Of a stretch of DNA of 64,000 nucleotides, positions 1 to 8,938 are shown one piece after another. The stretch comes from Coprococcus ammoniilyticus. Its GTDB lineage: Bacteria; Bacillota; Clostridia; Lachnospirales; Lachnospiraceae. How positions within the stretch are numbered: the first letter of the stretch is position 1; each line of letters starts with the position of its first letter. The notes beneath the pieces are model-generated. The model was given only the letters and a program-made list of their open reading frames with translations. It was not told where the DNA came from and did no database searches. The stretch lies in NCBI RefSeq assembly GCF_025567345.1, contig NZ_JAOQJS010000001.1:310001-374000 (forward strand), read 5' to 3'. The translations under genes were made by a program, and so were the position numbers.

Positions 1-875
1 TCTTCTTCCTTATCGAAGTTTGCATAACCGGTTCTCTGTTTATGCGTAACGATCAACTGATACATGGTATCCTTCATCTTATCTCTGGTGATAATACCAT
101 CAATAATACCATGCTCTACCAGGAACTCAGAACGCTGGAAGCCTTCCGGAAGATCCTGTCCGATCGTCTGTTTGATAACACGAGGGCCTGCAAATCCAAC
201 CAGAGCACCGGGCTCACCTAAGATGATATCGCCAAGCATTGCAAAGCTGGCTGTTACACCACCGGTTGTAGGATCTGTAAGGATCGATACATATAACAAT
301 CCGGCTTCTGAATGTTTCTTCAATGCTGCGGAGGTTTTTGCCATCTGCATCAGGGAAATGATACCCTCCTGCATTCTGGCACCACCGGAACAACAGAACA
401 TGAATACAGGAAGCTTTTCTTCTGTCGCACGCTCAACCGCTCTGGCAATCTTCTCACCAACAACATAGCCCATACTGCTCATCAGGAATCTGGCATCACA
501 GATACCGATCATAGCCGGCTCACCATTGATCAGAGCCTTACCGACTGTAACCGCTTCTTTCAGTCCTGTCTTTTCCTGCGCAGCCTTAACCTTATCTTCA
601 TATCCGGCTGTATTTAACGGATTTGACATCGGCATATCTTCAAACCATGGTTCAAATGACTTTGGATCTGTTACCATCTTGATACGGTTCTTTGTCTTAA
701 CACGGAAATAAGAACCACATTCATAACAAATATATTTTGCCTTTACAACTCTCTGCTTATCAAGCTCAGCTCCACATTTCGGACATTTTACAGTCTCCGG
801 TTTTGGCTGTTCTGCTTCGACAGCCTTCATTTTTTCCATCTCGGCTTCTTTTGCCTTTTTCTTTATAAATAACAT
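1..875 (-). CDS. accD: Acetyl-CoA carboxylase carboxyltransferase subunit beta (partial, 3' end outside window)
   Basis: This is the beta half of the carboxyltransferase that moves CO2 from biotin to acetyl-CoA to make malonyl-CoA, the first step of fatty acid synthesis. The frame reads open from the ATG at 875 to the window edge, about 291 codons. An N-terminal four-cysteine zinc ribbon is visible (C31-x2-C34 and C50-x2-C53), followed by the crotonase-like core with its conserved GGARMQEG stretch and the glycine-rich segment after TDPTTGGV. It starts 6 bp after the fabF stop, so the two are co-transcribed. I cannot tell whether accA follows as a separate gene or is fused, because the C-terminus lies outside the window. 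Confidence 0.95.
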   Translation of the reverse strand, partial: MLFIKKKAKEAEMEKMKAVEAEQPKPETVKCPKCGAELDKQRVVKAKYICYECGSYFRVKTKNRIKMVTDPKSFEPWFEDMPMSNPLNTAGYEDKVKAAQEKTGLKEAVTVGKALINGEPAMIGICDARFLMSSMGYVVGEKIARAVERATEEKLPVFMFCCSGGARMQEGIISLMQMAKTSAALKKHSEAGLLYVSILTDPTTGGVTASFAMLGDIILGEPGALVGFAGPRVIKQTIGQDLPEGFQRSEFLVEHGIIDGIITRDKMKDTMYQLIVTHKQRTGYANFDKEE

Positions 876-881
876 TTCTTT

Positions 882-2120
882 TTACTGCTCCTTATATTTC
901 TGTAAAAGAATACATGCGTTATGTCCACCAAATCCAAGAGAATTGCTGATCGCACAGTCAACCTCCTGCTCATATGGCTCCTTACAATAATCAAGATCCA
1001 GTTCTTCTTCACTCTCATGAAGTCCACGGGTTCTGTGGATATAGCCTTCTTCGATCGTCTTTGCTGTAACGATACATTCGATTGCACCTGCTGCACCAAG
1101 AAGATGTCCTGTCATAGACTTTGTAGAATTGATCTTGATGTCCTTTGCATGATCGCCAAATGCTTTCTTGATCGCTCTGGTCTCAACCAGATCGTTTAAA
1201 TGTGTACTGGTTCCGTGTGCATTGATATATGCAACATCCTCCGGTGATACGCCCGCATCCTTTACAGCATTTAACATTGCTCTTGCAGGGCTCTCGCCTG
1301 AATCTTCCGGTGCTGTGATATGGAATGCATCACTGGAGCATCCGTATCCGCTGATCTCGGCATAGATCTTTGCGCCACGCTTCTTAGCATGTTCCAGTTC
1401 CTCAAGAATAACGATACCGGAACCTTCACCAAGAACGAAACCATCTCTCTCTTTATCAAATGGAATTGAGCATCTGTCTGGGTTATCAGATGATGACAAC
1501 GCTGTTAACGCATCAAATGTCGAGATACCGATTGGTGAAACTGCTGCTTCTGTACCACCGGCGATCATTACATCTGCATCTCCATACTGAATTGTACGGA
1601 ATGCTTCACCGATACTGTTTGTACCGGATGCACATGCTGTAACAACATCAATACTCTTTCCCTTGCAGCCAAGCTGGATCGCAATATTACCTGCTGCAAT
1701 ATTGCTGATCATCATAGGTACTGTAAATGGGCTTACACGATTCGGTCCTTTTGTCATGATCTTCTCATATGCACTTTCAAGCTCCTGAAGACTTCCTACA
1801 CCGGAACCGACACAGGTTCCAACCATGTATGGATCTTCTGCTGTCATGTCAAGCTTTGCATCTGCAACTGCTTCCTTTGCTGCTGCAACCGCGAACTGTG
1901 AAAATCTTGCCATTCTTCTTGCGGCCTTTGGATCAATATAATCTTTTGCTACAAATCCTTTTACTTCACCTACAACCTTGCACTTATATTCTGATGCATC
2001 AAACTGTGTAATCGGTCCAAAACCATGTCTGCCTTCTTTTAAGCCATTCCAGAACTCATCCACATTCAGACCAAGTGGAGTAACCGCTCCCATTCCTGTA
2101 ATCACTACTCTTCTACTCAT
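882..2120 (-). CDS. fabF: Beta-ketoacyl-ACP synthase II
   Basis: This is the condensing enzyme of fatty acid elongation, joining malonyl-ACP to acyl-ACP in the cytosol. The 412-residue product has the full thiolase-fold signature: the nucleophile Cys163 in TACASGTNS, a histidine in NAHGTSTHLND and a second in the later TGHLLGAAGAIE stretch. The usual family length is about 410. I start at the ATG at 2120, which lies 10 nt after GGAGA. The TTG two codons upstream is only 4 nt from that site and adds nothing conserved. fabF is the upstream partner of accD. The remaining fab genes are expected upstream in other genomes, but here an unrelated cluster precedes it. Confidence 0.95.
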   Translation of the reverse strand: MSRRVVITGMGAVTPLGLNVDEFWNGLKEGRHGFGPITQFDASEYKCKVVGEVKGFVAKDYIDPKAARRMARFSQFAVAAAKEAVADAKLDMTAEDPYMVGTCVGSGVGSLQELESAYEKIMTKGPNRVSPFTVPMMISNIAAGNIAIQLGCKGKSIDVVTACASGTNSIGEAFRTIQYGDADVMIAGGTEAAVSPIGISTFDALTALSSSDNPDRCSIPFDKERDGFVLGEGSGIVILEELEHAKKRGAKIYAEISGYGCSSDAFHITAPEDSGESPARAMLNAVKDAGVSPEDVAYINAHGTSTHLNDLVETRAIKKAFGDHAKDIKINSTKSMTGHLLGAAGAIECIVTAKTIEEGYIHRTRGLHESEEELDLDYCKEPYEQEVDCAISNSLGFGGHNACILLQKYKEQ

Positions 2121-2341
2121 ATTCAATAATTCTCCTTAATATAAAGTATGATTTCCATTTTCTTCCATATATATACCATCCAGATTATCTGTGAAAGATA
2201 TAGAAGAAATCCTGCATTGTTAAATTCTATAAAAATTTACTTTGTCAGCTTATGTATAAACCACACAGAATGCATGGTTACGCCGATATTGTACTACATT
2301 TTACAAAAATATGGAAATAAATCTTGTAAAGTTTTTATTAA

Positions 2342-2809
2342 TTATCTCACGATTTCGCGGCATACTTCGTCTTCCGACAACATTTCTCCGCTATTTTTCT
2401 TTTCGTATTGAATGGAAAAGATGAATTTCTTACTGATGAAATAATTCAAAAAGATCACAAGGATAGATGTAAATACCTTCACTCCCATCGCATTCCATTT
2501 CAGTCCGGTAACAAGCGCAAAGATAATCCCCGTTTCGATCAGAAGTGTAGATATCCGGCTCAGATAGAATAATCCCAGTTCAATAAAATATGCCTTTATC
2601 GTTGCAGCCTTTGTGTGGAATACAGATTTGCGGTTTGTCGCAAATGACACATAGTTGTACAGAATCCACGACATATAATTGGCATAGATCTCATTTATCC
2701 CGCATTTGTACATAAAAACCCAGGCAGACCCTAAGTTCACTGCCCCTACGAGTATGCCCCATGCGATATATATGTATATTTCCTTTGGTATTTTGCGTAA
2801 AAGTTTCAT
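2342..2809 (-). CDS. GtrA-like membrane protein
   Basis: This 155-residue polytopic membrane protein has about four hydrophobic segments, with basic and aromatic residues between them. The pattern of two helical hairpins and a conserved N-terminal YIAWGILVGAVN-type helix matches the GtrA family. Family members are thought to help move or handle lipid-linked sugars (often undecaprenyl-phosphate glucose) at the membrane. I start at the ATG at 2809 because GGGAGA lies just upstream; a longer frame to 2890 has no such site and overlaps the preceding gene. It begins 10 bp after the stop of the glycosyltransferase-like gene, so the two are probably one operon. The real substrate is unknown. Confidence 0.75.
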   Translation of the reverse strand: MKLLRKIPKEIYIYIAWGILVGAVNLGSAWVFMYKCGINEIYANYMSWILYNYVSFATNRKSVFHTKAATIKAYFIELGLFYLSRISTLLIETGIIFALVTGLKWNAMGVKVFTSILVIFLNYFISKKFIFSIQYEKKNSGEMLSEDEVCREIVR

Positions 2810-2819
2810 ACCATTCTCC

Positions 2820-3659
2820 CTATAGTCCTGATATCGGAAGCTGCTTGAGTGTCGTCTCTTCTTCCGGAAATTCCCGGACGATGCGATCATACATTTTACG
2901 GTTAAAAGCTTCCCTTTCTTTATAATTGAATTTTAGAATGTTCTTATAGCCCCATAAATGTGTGAATATATCCTGGTTCTCGATCTGTGCCGAACCGGGA
3001 AAAAAAGATGATATCTGCTTTCCCTGCTTCTCTGCACACATCGCAAGAAGCCGCTGTTCCGCAAATACCATATGACAGAGATTCTCCTCTGTCTCCAGAC
3101 AATTCTCCATAAATGTGATTGAACTGTCAACATAATAATTCTTAAACGCTTCATCCGCGATATATAACATACAGGTATTGACCGGAAGAACCTCAAAGCT
3201 CCAGTCCGGGTCAAACCGATACTCCGGCTTCATATGGAAAAACTCTTTTCCCGGATACACATCAGGGAATATCCCTTCTCTGTGTATTGCACAGATATCC
3301 GTATCTTTTATAATATTCCGTATATCCTTCCAGATGATCAGATCCAGATCCACCATGACCGCAGGCATCTGCATTTTTTTCAATGAATATAATTTGCCGG
3401 CTGCCCAGAACACCTTTTCCGGTACCGCTTCCGGCACTGTAATTTCCTCGATTCCGAGATTCCAGATGTGCGCAAGTCCCAGCTTCTCGATAAATGCTCT
3501 TGCCTCTTCATCCGCACACAAACGGATCCCCCCATTGTATTTTCTCCACATCAATGCCGAAAGAATCATCGTAAGGACTTCATAGTCCTGCATCCAATAT
3601 TCTTCCGCTTGTTTTCCCGCCATATATGGTTTTGACCATAAGGAATGAAATCCGTCCAT
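2820..3659 (-). CDS. Glycosyltransferase-like protein with DLDL motif
   Basis: This is a soluble 279-residue protein with no signal peptide or membrane helix. Near its centre a hydrophobic strand leads into VDLDLIIWKD, which resembles the DxD nucleotide-sugar site of GT-A glycosyltransferases that handle capsule or exopolysaccharide sugars. I could not assign a precise family. The start is the ATG at 3659, 7 nt after AAAGGA; the longer frame begins with TTG inside that region. It lies between the octapeptide-repeat gene upstream and the GtrA-like gene downstream on the same strand. That suggests, but does not prove, a role in modifying a surface polymer or the repeat protein. Confidence 0.5.
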   Translation of the reverse strand: MDGFHSLWSKPYMAGKQAEEYWMQDYEVLTMILSALMWRKYNGGIRLCADEEARAFIEKLGLAHIWNLGIEEITVPEAVPEKVFWAAGKLYSLKKMQMPAVMVDLDLIIWKDIRNIIKDTDICAIHREGIFPDVYPGKEFFHMKPEYRFDPDWSFEVLPVNTCMLYIADEAFKNYYVDSSITFMENCLETEENLCHMVFAEQRLLAMCAEKQGKQISSFFPGSAQIENQDIFTHLWGYKNILKFNYKEREAFNRKMYDRIVREFPEEETTLKQLPISGL

Positions 3660-3746
3660 ATGTTGTCCTTTCAAGATAATTGAAAACCGACTAAATATTG
3701 ATTAGTTACAGGCTCTTGACCTTCTCAGCCAAGGGACGCTTCCGCT

Positions 3747-4913
3747 CTATATTAAATCCAGCCCATAGCCAAATGTGCTGTTTCCGCCTTTTCTGCTGCA
3801 TGGTCGTTTTGACCGGTTTATAAGCTGCCATTCCGGCGGCATGTAATACCAATGCGGAATATCATAATCATCTGCTCCACCATCTGTTGCCTGATAAAAT
3901 GTCGGTGTGTACCGGCTGCCTGCTAAAAATCCACGCTGACTGCCATTCTCGTATTCCCACTCATACATCCAAGGTCGATTACTGCTTGTCCAGAATTCAC
4001 GATTGCTGCCCGTCAGATAGCCTCGGTTGCTGCCATAGAAAAAGCCGTTCCGGCTTCCAAAAAAGAAGCCCCGATTGCTACCTGTCAAAAACTCCCGCTG
4101 ACTTCCAAAAAGGAATCCCTGCTGACTTGTCCCCCAAAATCTACCTTGACTTCCAAAGAAATTTCCACGTTGACTTGTACTAAACAGACTTCTCTGACTA
4201 CCACCGAATAGACTTCTCTGGCTGCCATTCTCATATTCCCACTCATACATCCAAGGTCGATTGCTACTCGTCCAGAATTCACGATTGCTGCCCGTCAGAT
4301 AACCTCGGTTACTGCCAAAGGAAAAGCCATTCTGACTTTCAAAAAAGAAGCCCCGATTACTATCTGTCAAAAATCCTCGCTGACTGCCAAAGAAGATTCC
4401 ACGCTGGCTTGTGCCAAACACCCCTCTCTGACTGCTCATCTGACTTCCAGATACATCCGTACGATTTCCTTTACCGCCATTCTGCGAACCCTGTATCCTC
4501 ACGTTCTCTGCTTTCTTCTTATAATCAACCGGGATTAATATATTTCCGTTAAATTCCACACTAAAAGGCCTGCCATTCCACATCACATATGTGCGATACG
4601 GATACAGCCTGCCCTCATGTGCGATCAACTTCATATAAACAGGAATTCCACCTGTTTTTTCTTCCAACTGTCTTGCCTGTTTTCCTGTTGCCTTTATAAA
4701 ATAACCACCCGAAGGCAGTCTGTCATTCAGGATGGAATTCAATTCCTCATTCCACTCTATATAAACATTAAATTCCCCATTATCATTACGATAGTTTCGC
4801 ATATCAAAAAAAACCAGACCGGCAGCCACTGGAAGCATGTTAGAAATTCTGTTATCAAATTGTGAAAGTTCCTCTCCGGCTCTCTTCAAAAACAATGAAT
4901 ACACGAAACTCAT
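3747..4913 (-). CDS. Octapeptide-repeat protein of unknown function
   Basis: I do not recognise this 388-residue protein. Residues 1 to about 135 form a globular-looking N-terminal part with mixed composition (VFFDMRNYR, YIEWNEEL, GGIPVYMK). From about residue 145 to 355 it is built of tandem octapeptides of the form [GST]S[QN]RGF-x-x, such as GSQRGFLT, GSNRGFFF and GSNRGYLT. A non-octad insert, SNRPWMYEWEYEN, occurs twice, once in each of two 94-residue higher-order units. The tail is WYYMPPEW followed by a basic end. There is no signal peptide or membrane helix. GGAG lies 6 nt before the ATG. Two genes for a glycosyltransferase-like and a GtrA-like protein follow on the same strand. Confidence 0.85.
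   Translation of the reverse strand: MSFVYSLFLKRAGEELSQFDNRISNMLPVAAGLVFFDMRNYRNDNGEFNVYIEWNEELNSILNDRLPSGGYFIKATGKQARQLEEKTGGIPVYMKLIAHEGRLYPYRTYVMWNGRPFSVEFNGNILIPVDYKKKAENVRIQGSQNGGKGNRTDVSGSQMSSQRGVFGTSQRGIFFGSQRGFLTDSNRGFFFESQNGFSFGSNRGYLTGSNREFWTSSNRPWMYEWEYENGSQRSLFGGSQRSLFSTSQRGNFFGSQGRFWGTSQQGFLFGSQREFLTGSNRGFFFGSRNGFFYGSNRGYLTGSNREFWTSSNRPWMYEWEYENGSQRGFLAGSRYTPTFYQATDGGADDYDIPHWYYMPPEWQLINRSKRPCSRKGGNSTFGYGLDLI
3956..4332 (-). repeat. Two diverged 94-codon tandem units inside the octapeptide-repeat gene
   Basis: Segments offset by exactly 282 bp, for example those beginning at 3941 and 4223, are nearly identical at DNA level for about 95 bp around the WMYEWEYEN codons and drift apart further out. 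282 bp is 94 codons, so the frame is kept. This points to an in-frame duplication on top of the older octad repetition. Confidence 0.8.
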
Positions 4914-5237
4914 TCAAATCTCCATTCTGACACCCACAAATATGCTGTCCCAATTTTTCTGTCTCACAGGCGTCATTTGTTCGCCCTTCACGCTAAAAAA
5001 ACGCTACAATCCCATACTAAATACTCATGATATTATGGTAAACCATTTACCCATTTATTTCAAGAAAAATCACACTTTCTTGCAATGAAAAATCAGCAGA
5101 ATCAGGACTTCAAAAGCCACAAATATTAACAGCCGCAGAATTCCTGCAAATAGAATAATCATCTTTAGACAATAGACAAAAGCCGGACACTATCTCTTTA
5201 AACCAAAGATAGTGTCCGGCTTTTATCTATCTACAAT
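4914..5237. other. Intergenic region between pta and the octapeptide-repeat gene
   Basis: This 324-bp stretch holds no plausible gene. It contains the pta terminator at 5181-5226 and, further left, the presumed leader and promoter of the minus-strand repeat gene. I do not see a convincing -35/-10 pair there. Confidence 0.5.
5181..5226 (-). terminator. Bidirectional intrinsic terminator after pta
   Basis: A 15-bp GC-containing stem (5181-5195 with 5207-5221, core GCCGGACACTATC) is flanked by T-rich runs on both sides. It starts 12 bp past the pta stop and should end pta transcription. Confidence 0.85.
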
Positions 5238-6251
5238 TTATGCATCTTTATTATCTGCTAATGCTGCTGTGATGATCGCCATAGAATAAACCTCATCTGC
5301 TGTACATCCTCTGGACAGATCGTTGATAGGAGAATTAAGTCCTAACAGGATCGGGCCATATGCTGAGAAGTTACCCATTCTCTGTGCAATCTTATAACCG
5401 ATATTTCCTGCATTGATATCAGGGAAGATAAAGGTATTTGCATTTCCTGCAACCTCTGACTGTGGACATTTCTTCTTTGCAACTCTAGGTGATACGGCTG
5501 CATCGAACTGAATCTCACCTGAGATCGGAAGATCAGGGTTACGCTCCTTTGTCTTTCTTGCTGCATTTCTCATCTTATCCACATCTTCGCCCTTACCAGA
5601 GCCATAGGTTGAATAGCTTAAGAATGCAACCTTTGGATCTACACCGAAGATTCTTGCACAACGAACCGTCTCCTCTGCGATCTCAACCAGCTCATCTTCA
5701 TTTGGCTTGATGTTGATACCACAGTCACCCATAGCGAACACTTCATTACCACCTGTTGCAAACGGACGTACCAGAATGAAGCAGGATGAAACCAGTGTGT
5801 TGCCCGGTCTTGTCTTGATCAGCTGTAAAGCAGGTCTTACTGTATCTGCAGTTGAATATGTAGCACCACCGAGAAGCGAATCTGCAATTCCCATCTTAAC
5901 AAGCATCGTACCAAAGTAGTTGTTTTGATACAGGATCTCTCTTGCCTGCTCCGGTGTCACACCCTTGCTCTTTCTGAGTTCACAGAACATCTCAACCATC
6001 TCATCCATACGATCAAAATTCCTTGGATTAATGATCTCGGAACCTCTTATATTAAAACCGCTTTCCTCTGCAACTTCATAAATCTTATCAGGATCTCCTA
6101 CAAGAATCGGATGCAGGAAGTTACTTGCAAGAAGTCTTGAAGATGCTTCCAGAATACGGGGATCAGTACCTTCAGTCAAAACAATTGTTTTTGGATTTTT
6201 CTTCAAAATATCGATCAATACACCGAAACCAAAATTTTTACGTTCTTCCAC
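5238..6251 (-). CDS. pta: Phosphate acetyltransferase
   Basis: Interconverts acetyl-CoA and acetyl phosphate, the first step of ATP-yielding acetate formation in fermenting bacteria. The 337-residue product carries the family core: an N-terminal IVLTEGTDPRILEA, a central VSSCFILVR with GDCGINIKPN, and a C-terminal FPDINAGNIGYKIAQR. I start at the GTG at 6251, 9 nt after a perfect GGAGG, which gives the usual family length of about 330. The longer frame to 6287 would place the ribosome-binding site inside the coding region. Acetate kinase is not adjacent, which is unusual for this pathway, and is presumably elsewhere. Confidence 0.93.
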   Translation of the reverse strand: MEERKNFGFGVLIDILKKNPKTIVLTEGTDPRILEASSRLLASNFLHPILVGDPDKIYEVAEESGFNIRGSEIINPRNFDRMDEMVEMFCELRKSKGVTPEQAREILYQNNYFGTMLVKMGIADSLLGGATYSTADTVRPALQLIKTRPGNTLVSSCFILVRPFATGGNEVFAMGDCGINIKPNEDELVEIAEETVRCARIFGVDPKVAFLSYSTYGSGKGEDVDKMRNAARKTKERNPDLPISGEIQFDAAVSPRVAKKKCPQSEVAGNANTFIFPDINAGNIGYKIAQRMGNFSAYGPILLGLNSPINDLSRGCTADEVYSMAIITAALADNKDA

Positions 6252-6366
6252 GATTATAGTCCTCCATTGATTATTTATACGAATCATATATCATGCATTA
6301 CATACACGTTCCGTATATTTTCAGTATTAAAAGCTATACTTGCGCATAGCGAGTCATCTTACTTTT

Positions 6367-6394
6367 ATTATAGTGATTTTTAACGAATAAACAA
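6367..6394 (-). promoter_or_regulatory. Probable pta promoter
   Basis: On the minus strand, TTGTTT (6389-6394) is followed after 16 nt by a perfect TATAAT (6367-6372). It would give a leader of roughly 110 nt before the pta GTG. Confidence 0.55.
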
Positions 6395-6447
6395 GGTTTT
6401 CCATCGAAATAATTGTACCTTTTTTTGAACAATTATAAAATTAGTTC

Positions 6448-6476
6448 TTGACAAATATATCATACCGGTGCAATAT
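6448..6476 (+). promoter_or_regulatory. Probable trp operon promoter
   Basis: A perfect -35 hexamer TTGACA (6448-6453) is followed after 17 nt by the weak -10 CAATAT, with other weak -10 candidates just after it. It lies about 30 bp before the first T-box helix. Confidence 0.5.
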
Positions 6477-6489
6477 GAATACAATAAAA

Positions 6490-6764
6490 CAAACCAATGA
6501 GCAAGAAGAGTAGCTTATGAACAACATGTCCAGAGAACTGCAGGTGGTGAGATTGCAGTGATGATTTCTTAAGTGAATGGACTTGCGAGGGCAAACCGAA
6601 CGAGCGAATCTAGTAGGGGCGACGGAGACTTCCCGTTATAGAAAGTACATATATGTTAGTATATGGTTGAGTGCATCAGATTTTGATGAATATAGGTGGC
6701 ACCGCAGGAGTGTTGTATTTGTATCTTGTCCTATAAGCGTTTTGCTTTTGGATGAGATTTTTTT
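6490..6764 (+). promoter_or_regulatory. T-box riboswitch, tryptophan specifier
   Basis: This leader RNA senses uncharged tRNA-Trp and lets RNA polymerase read into the trp genes. Stem I opens with GAAGAGTAGC (AGTA at 6509-6512). The specifier sits in GTGAATGGAC, giving TGG (Trp) at 6578-6580. The T-box bulge AGGTGGCACCGCAG spans 6694-6707. The antiterminator can form between ATAGG (6692-6696) and CCTAT (6730-6734). The competing terminator pairs 6723-6731 with 6750-6758 and runs into six T residues. The specifier agrees with the downstream genes. A reading frame that crosses this region is not a gene. Confidence 0.93.
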
Positions 6765-6886
6765 ATACAATCTTCTGACGGTGCTTTTTCTTTTTATAAA
6801 AAGCAGATCAGACAAAGCGCACCTCACCATACATGAACAATTTCAAATAACTTATTAAACTATTATTTATGAACGAGGTGAAACAT

Positions 6887-8374
6887 ATGATACGACCAAC
6901 ACTTAGCGAAGCAAAAGAATATGCGAAACAGGGATATCACATGGTTCCGGTCTGTTATGAGATGCTCTCCGATATCATCACTCCGATCAATCTGTTGAAG
7001 AAACTAAAAGCGGAAAATGAGCATTGCTACATTCTGGAAAGCGTGGAGAATCAGGAGCTCTGGGGAAGATACACTTTCCTTGGATACAGTCCAAAACTGG
7101 ATATCATCTGTATGAACGGAACCCTGACATTAAAGGATGAGAACGGAGCAGTCATCAAAGAGACCTCCGGCATCCATCCGGAAATCTTCATCCGTGAGGT
7201 TTTAAAAGATTATAAGAGCCCTAAGATCGAAGGCTTCCCTACTTTCACCGGCGGACTGGTTGGATATTTCTCTTATGACTATCTGAAATACAGTGAAAAG
7301 AAGCTGGTGCTTGATGCAAAGGACGAGGAAGGATTTCAGGATGTCGACCTGATGTTATTTGACAAGGTGATCGCATTTGACAATGTAAGATCCAAACTGA
7401 TCCTGATCGCAAATGCCGGCACAGCAAATATCGAAGAAGGATATCAGAAAGCCTTACAGGATATCAAAGAAATGAAAGAACTCATTCTCCATGGCGCAGA
7501 AGCCGATATTCCTGCTCCTGTTCTTAAGACAGAATTCAAACCATTATTTGACAAAGAAGCCTACTGCCGGATGGTAGAAAAGGCAAAGCACTATATATAT
7601 GAAGGAGATATTTTCCAGGTCGTGCTTTCCAACCGACTGGAAGCCGAAATGGAAGGAAGCCTGTTCGATACCTACCGGCTGCTCCGAAGCACAAACCCAT
7701 CTCCTTACATGTTCTACTTTGATGGTGACACGATCGAGGTTGCCGGGGCTTCCCCTGAAACTCTGGTCAAGGTAGAGGATGGCGTTCTCCATACATTTCC
7801 TCTGGCAGGCACAAGGCCAAGGGGAAAAACAAAGGTCGAAGATCTGGAACTGGAAAAGAGCCTGATGGCAGATGAAAAGGAACTTGCAGAACACAATATG
7901 TTAGTGGATCTCGGAAGAAATGATCTCGGAAAGGTCAGTCAGTTTGGAACGGTCGAAGTCGAACGATACATGTCCATCCAGCGTTATTCACACGTTATGC
8001 ATATCGGCTCTACCGTACGCGGAACACTCCGTGAGGATCTGGATGCGATCTCCGCTGTCGATGCGGTTCTTCCGGCCGGAACCTTATCCGGTGCACCGAA
8101 GATCCGGGCATGTGAGATCATCAACGAGCTTGAAAATAACAAACGAGGTATTTACGGCGGCGCGATCGGTTATATCGATTTCTCAGGAAATCTGGATACC
8201 TGCATCGCGATCCGAATCGCATACCGCAAAGGAAATAAAGTATTTGTCCGTTCCGGTGCCGGCATTGTAGCCGACAGTGTACCGGCAAATGAATTCCAGG
8301 AATGCATCAACAAAGCAAAAGCCGTAACGGATGCATTGATTAATTCTCAGAAAATACGAGGTGACGAAGCATGA
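6887..8374 (+). CDS. trpE: Anthranilate synthase component I
   Basis: Makes anthranilate from chorismate, using ammonia supplied by TrpG. The 495-residue protein has the N-terminal feedback-site motif (ILES in YILESVENQELWGRY) that binds tryptophan in characterised enzymes. Its C-terminal chorismate-binding domain includes NPSPYMFYF, GASPETLV, PLAGTRPRG, DLGRNDLG and GAPKIRACEIINELE. I start at the ATG at 6887, 6 nt after GAGGTG, not the ATG at 6869, which lies upstream of that site. Its stop overlaps the trpG start by 4 bp, implying translational coupling. Control is by the T-box upstream plus probable feedback inhibition. Confidence 0.96.
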   Translation: MIRPTLSEAKEYAKQGYHMVPVCYEMLSDIITPINLLKKLKAENEHCYILESVENQELWGRYTFLGYSPKLDIICMNGTLTLKDENGAVIKETSGIHPEIFIREVLKDYKSPKIEGFPTFTGGLVGYFSYDYLKYSEKKLVLDAKDEEGFQDVDLMLFDKVIAFDNVRSKLILIANAGTANIEEGYQKALQDIKEMKELILHGAEADIPAPVLKTEFKPLFDKEAYCRMVEKAKHYIYEGDIFQVVLSNRLEAEMEGSLFDTYRLLRSTNPSPYMFYFDGDTIEVAGASPETLVKVEDGVLHTFPLAGTRPRGKTKVEDLELEKSLMADEKELAEHNMLVDLGRNDLGKVSQFGTVEVERYMSIQRYSHVMHIGSTVRGTLREDLDAISAVDAVLPAGTLSGAPKIRACEIINELENNKRGIYGGAIGYIDFSGNLDTCIAIRIAYRKGNKVFVRSGAGIVADSVPANEFQECINKAKAVTDALINSQKIRGDEA

Positions 8375-8937
8375 TATTACTGATCGATAATTATGACAGC
8401 TTTTCCTACAATCTGTATCAGCTTGTAGGAAAGATCAATCCTGACATCAAGGTAATACGAAATGATGAATACACCTGTCAGGAGATTGAAGCAATGAACT
8501 CGGAGAAGATCATCATTTCACCCGGTCCCGGAAGGCCTTCCGATGCAGGTATCTGTGAAGAAGCCATCTCCTATTTTGCCGGCAAGGTTCCGATCCTTGG
8601 TGTCTGTCTCGGACATCAGGCAATCTGTGAAACCTACGGTGCAACGATCACATACGCCAAAAAGCTGATGCATGGCAAAATGTCCGTTGCAAATGTCGAC
8701 ATCAACTGCAAACTGTTCAAGGGACTTCAGAAACGGATCGAGGTTGCCAGATATCATTCTCTTGCCGCTTCCGAAGAAAACTTCCCGGATGTTCTTACCG
8801 TTATTGCCCGAACCGACGATGATGAGATCATGGCAGTCAAACACAAGGATTATGAAATATATGGTGTCCAGTTCCATCCGGAATCGATTCTGACACCAAA
8901 AGGAACGATCATCTTACGAAACTTTTTAGAGGCGTAA
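8371..8937 (+). CDS. trpG: Anthranilate synthase component II (glutamine amidotransferase)
   Basis: Hydrolyses glutamine and channels ammonia to TrpE. The 188-residue class I amidotransferase domain shows the nucleophile cysteine in GVCLGHQA, the oxyanion strand SPGPGRPSDAG and the catalytic His-Glu pair in QFHPESILT. Similar subunits also serve para-aminobenzoate synthase (PabA), and some bacteria share one between both pathways, so a dual role is possible. The ATG overlaps the trpE stop (ATGA). It is followed by a long inverted-repeat element before trpD. Confidence 0.94.
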   Translation: MILLIDNYDSFSYNLYQLVGKINPDIKVIRNDEYTCQEIEAMNSEKIIISPGPGRPSDAGICEEAISYFAGKVPILGVCLGHQAICETYGATITYAKKLMHGKMSVANVDINCKLFKGLQKRIEVARYHSLAASEENFPDVLTVIARTDDDEIMAVKHKDYEIYGVQFHPESILTPKGTIILRNFLEA

Positions 8938-8938
8938 T

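Noticed and set aside
3887..4183. Plus-strand frame opposite the octapeptide-repeat gene
   Set aside because: The repeats create an open antisense frame. It lacks a ribosome-binding site, while the minus-strand gene has one and a non-repetitive N-terminus.
6252..6287. Longer pta starting at ATG 6287
   Set aside because: A perfect GGAGG lies within it, 9 nt before the GTG at 6251, and the family length fits the shorter form.
6577..6858. Open frame of 93 codons upstream of trpE
   Set aside because: It runs through the T-box helices, specifier and terminator, has no ribosome-binding site and is explained by the RNA element.
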